Position numbers and translations under genes: made by a program. The notes under the pieces were generated by a model that was given only the letters and a program-made list of their open reading frames with translations, made no database searches and had not been told where the DNA came from. 64,000 nucleotides of DNA from Kluyvera genomosp. 3 (GTDB lineage: Bacteria; Pseudomonadota; Gammaproteobacteria; Enterobacterales; Enterobacteriaceae), in the NCBI GenBank assembly GCA_002211745.1, contig CP022114.1:744001-808000 (forward strand), in the 5' to 3' direction. Positions 63,913-64,000 of this stretch are shown here, one piece after another (positions within the stretch are counted from its first letter, which is position 1; every line of letters begins with the position of its first letter).

Positions 63913-64000
63913 ATGTCTGACGACATTTCATTGGATTCGCCTTCGTCAGCAGGCGAACGCGGTGTACTACGTTCCATGCAGGAGGTTGCGATGAGCTCCC
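63913..64000 (+). CDS. speA: Arginine decarboxylase, biosynthetic, 5' end only
   Basis: Only the first 29 codons are in the window: MSDDISLDSPSSAGERGVLR, then SMQEVAMSS, matching the first residues of E. coli SpeA. SpeA is a PLP enzyme making agmatine from arginine for putrescine synthesis; the catalytic part lies beyond the right edge. TGAGG lies about six bases before the ATG. It follows yqgB by eight bases. Confidence 0.95.
   Translation, partial: MSDDISLDSPSSAGERGVLRSMQEVAMSS

Overview
The window is a piece of enterobacterial chromosome (Enterobacteriaceae, in the Citrobacter/Enterobacter/Klebsiella/Leclercia range; I cannot name the species). Proteins of the core blocks are near-identical to Escherichia coli, REP/BIME repeats are present, and the right half follows the E. 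coli gene order from pheV to speA (yqgA, speC, nupG, mltC, yggX, mutY, trmB, yggL, yggN, hemW, rdgB, yggU, yggT, yggS, yggR, ruvX, yqgE, gshB, rsmE, endA, sprT, galP, metK, yqgB, speA). Insertions not found at these places in E. coli K-12 mark a different genus.

Layout. 1-2.2 kb: end of a GH43 glycosidase and three unrecognised genes. 2.2-7.3 kb: yqhA, yghZ, yghW, yghU and gss, with the hyb hydrogenase-2 operon missing between yghW and yghU. 7.4-27.7 kb: accessory region ending at a tRNA-Phe gene. It holds an aminotransferase, a 29-residue membrane peptide, a YdeP-like molybdopterin oxidoreductase with a structured leader, a DUF1090 protein, a murQ-murP-rpiR operon, a DUF1971 protein, a LuxR-type regulator with a complete type 1 fimbrial operon (fimAICDFGH), a reverse-transsulfuration pair (cystathionine beta-synthase and gamma-lyase), and an uncharacterised pair whose second member is J-domain-like. 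27.9-31.2 kb: yqgA and speC. 31.2-41.2 kb: a citrate-fermentation island (citB-citA divergent from a 2HCT carrier, an FAH-family hydrolase and citCDEFXG), closed by a 29-bp perfect inverted repeat. 41.3-64 kb: the core block, with a TRAP transporter (dctPQM) where E. coli has ansB/yggM and an orphan CsgD-like regulator between yggR and ruvX.

How genes work together. The cit island is a self-contained module: CitA senses citrate, CitB activates, the carrier imports citrate, citrate lyase (CitDEF) splits it, and CitC, CitX and CitG make and load the prosthetic group. The mur operon salvages N-acetylmuramate. The transsulfuration pair turns homocysteine into cysteine next to a possible MetJ site. 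The fimbrial operon is complete, with every E. coli FimH mannose-pocket position kept except Tyr137, which is Lys.

Data quality. About half the genes are split by single-base frameshifts, nearly all a missing G or C in a short G/C run. Restoring the base usually returns the exact length of the E. coli homologue. Even tRNA-Phe is short by one G and one C in its anticodon stem, and the normally essential ruvX is affected. I therefore treat these genes as intact and the breaks as sequencing errors. Coordinates of frameshifted genes run from the inferred start to the inferred true stop.
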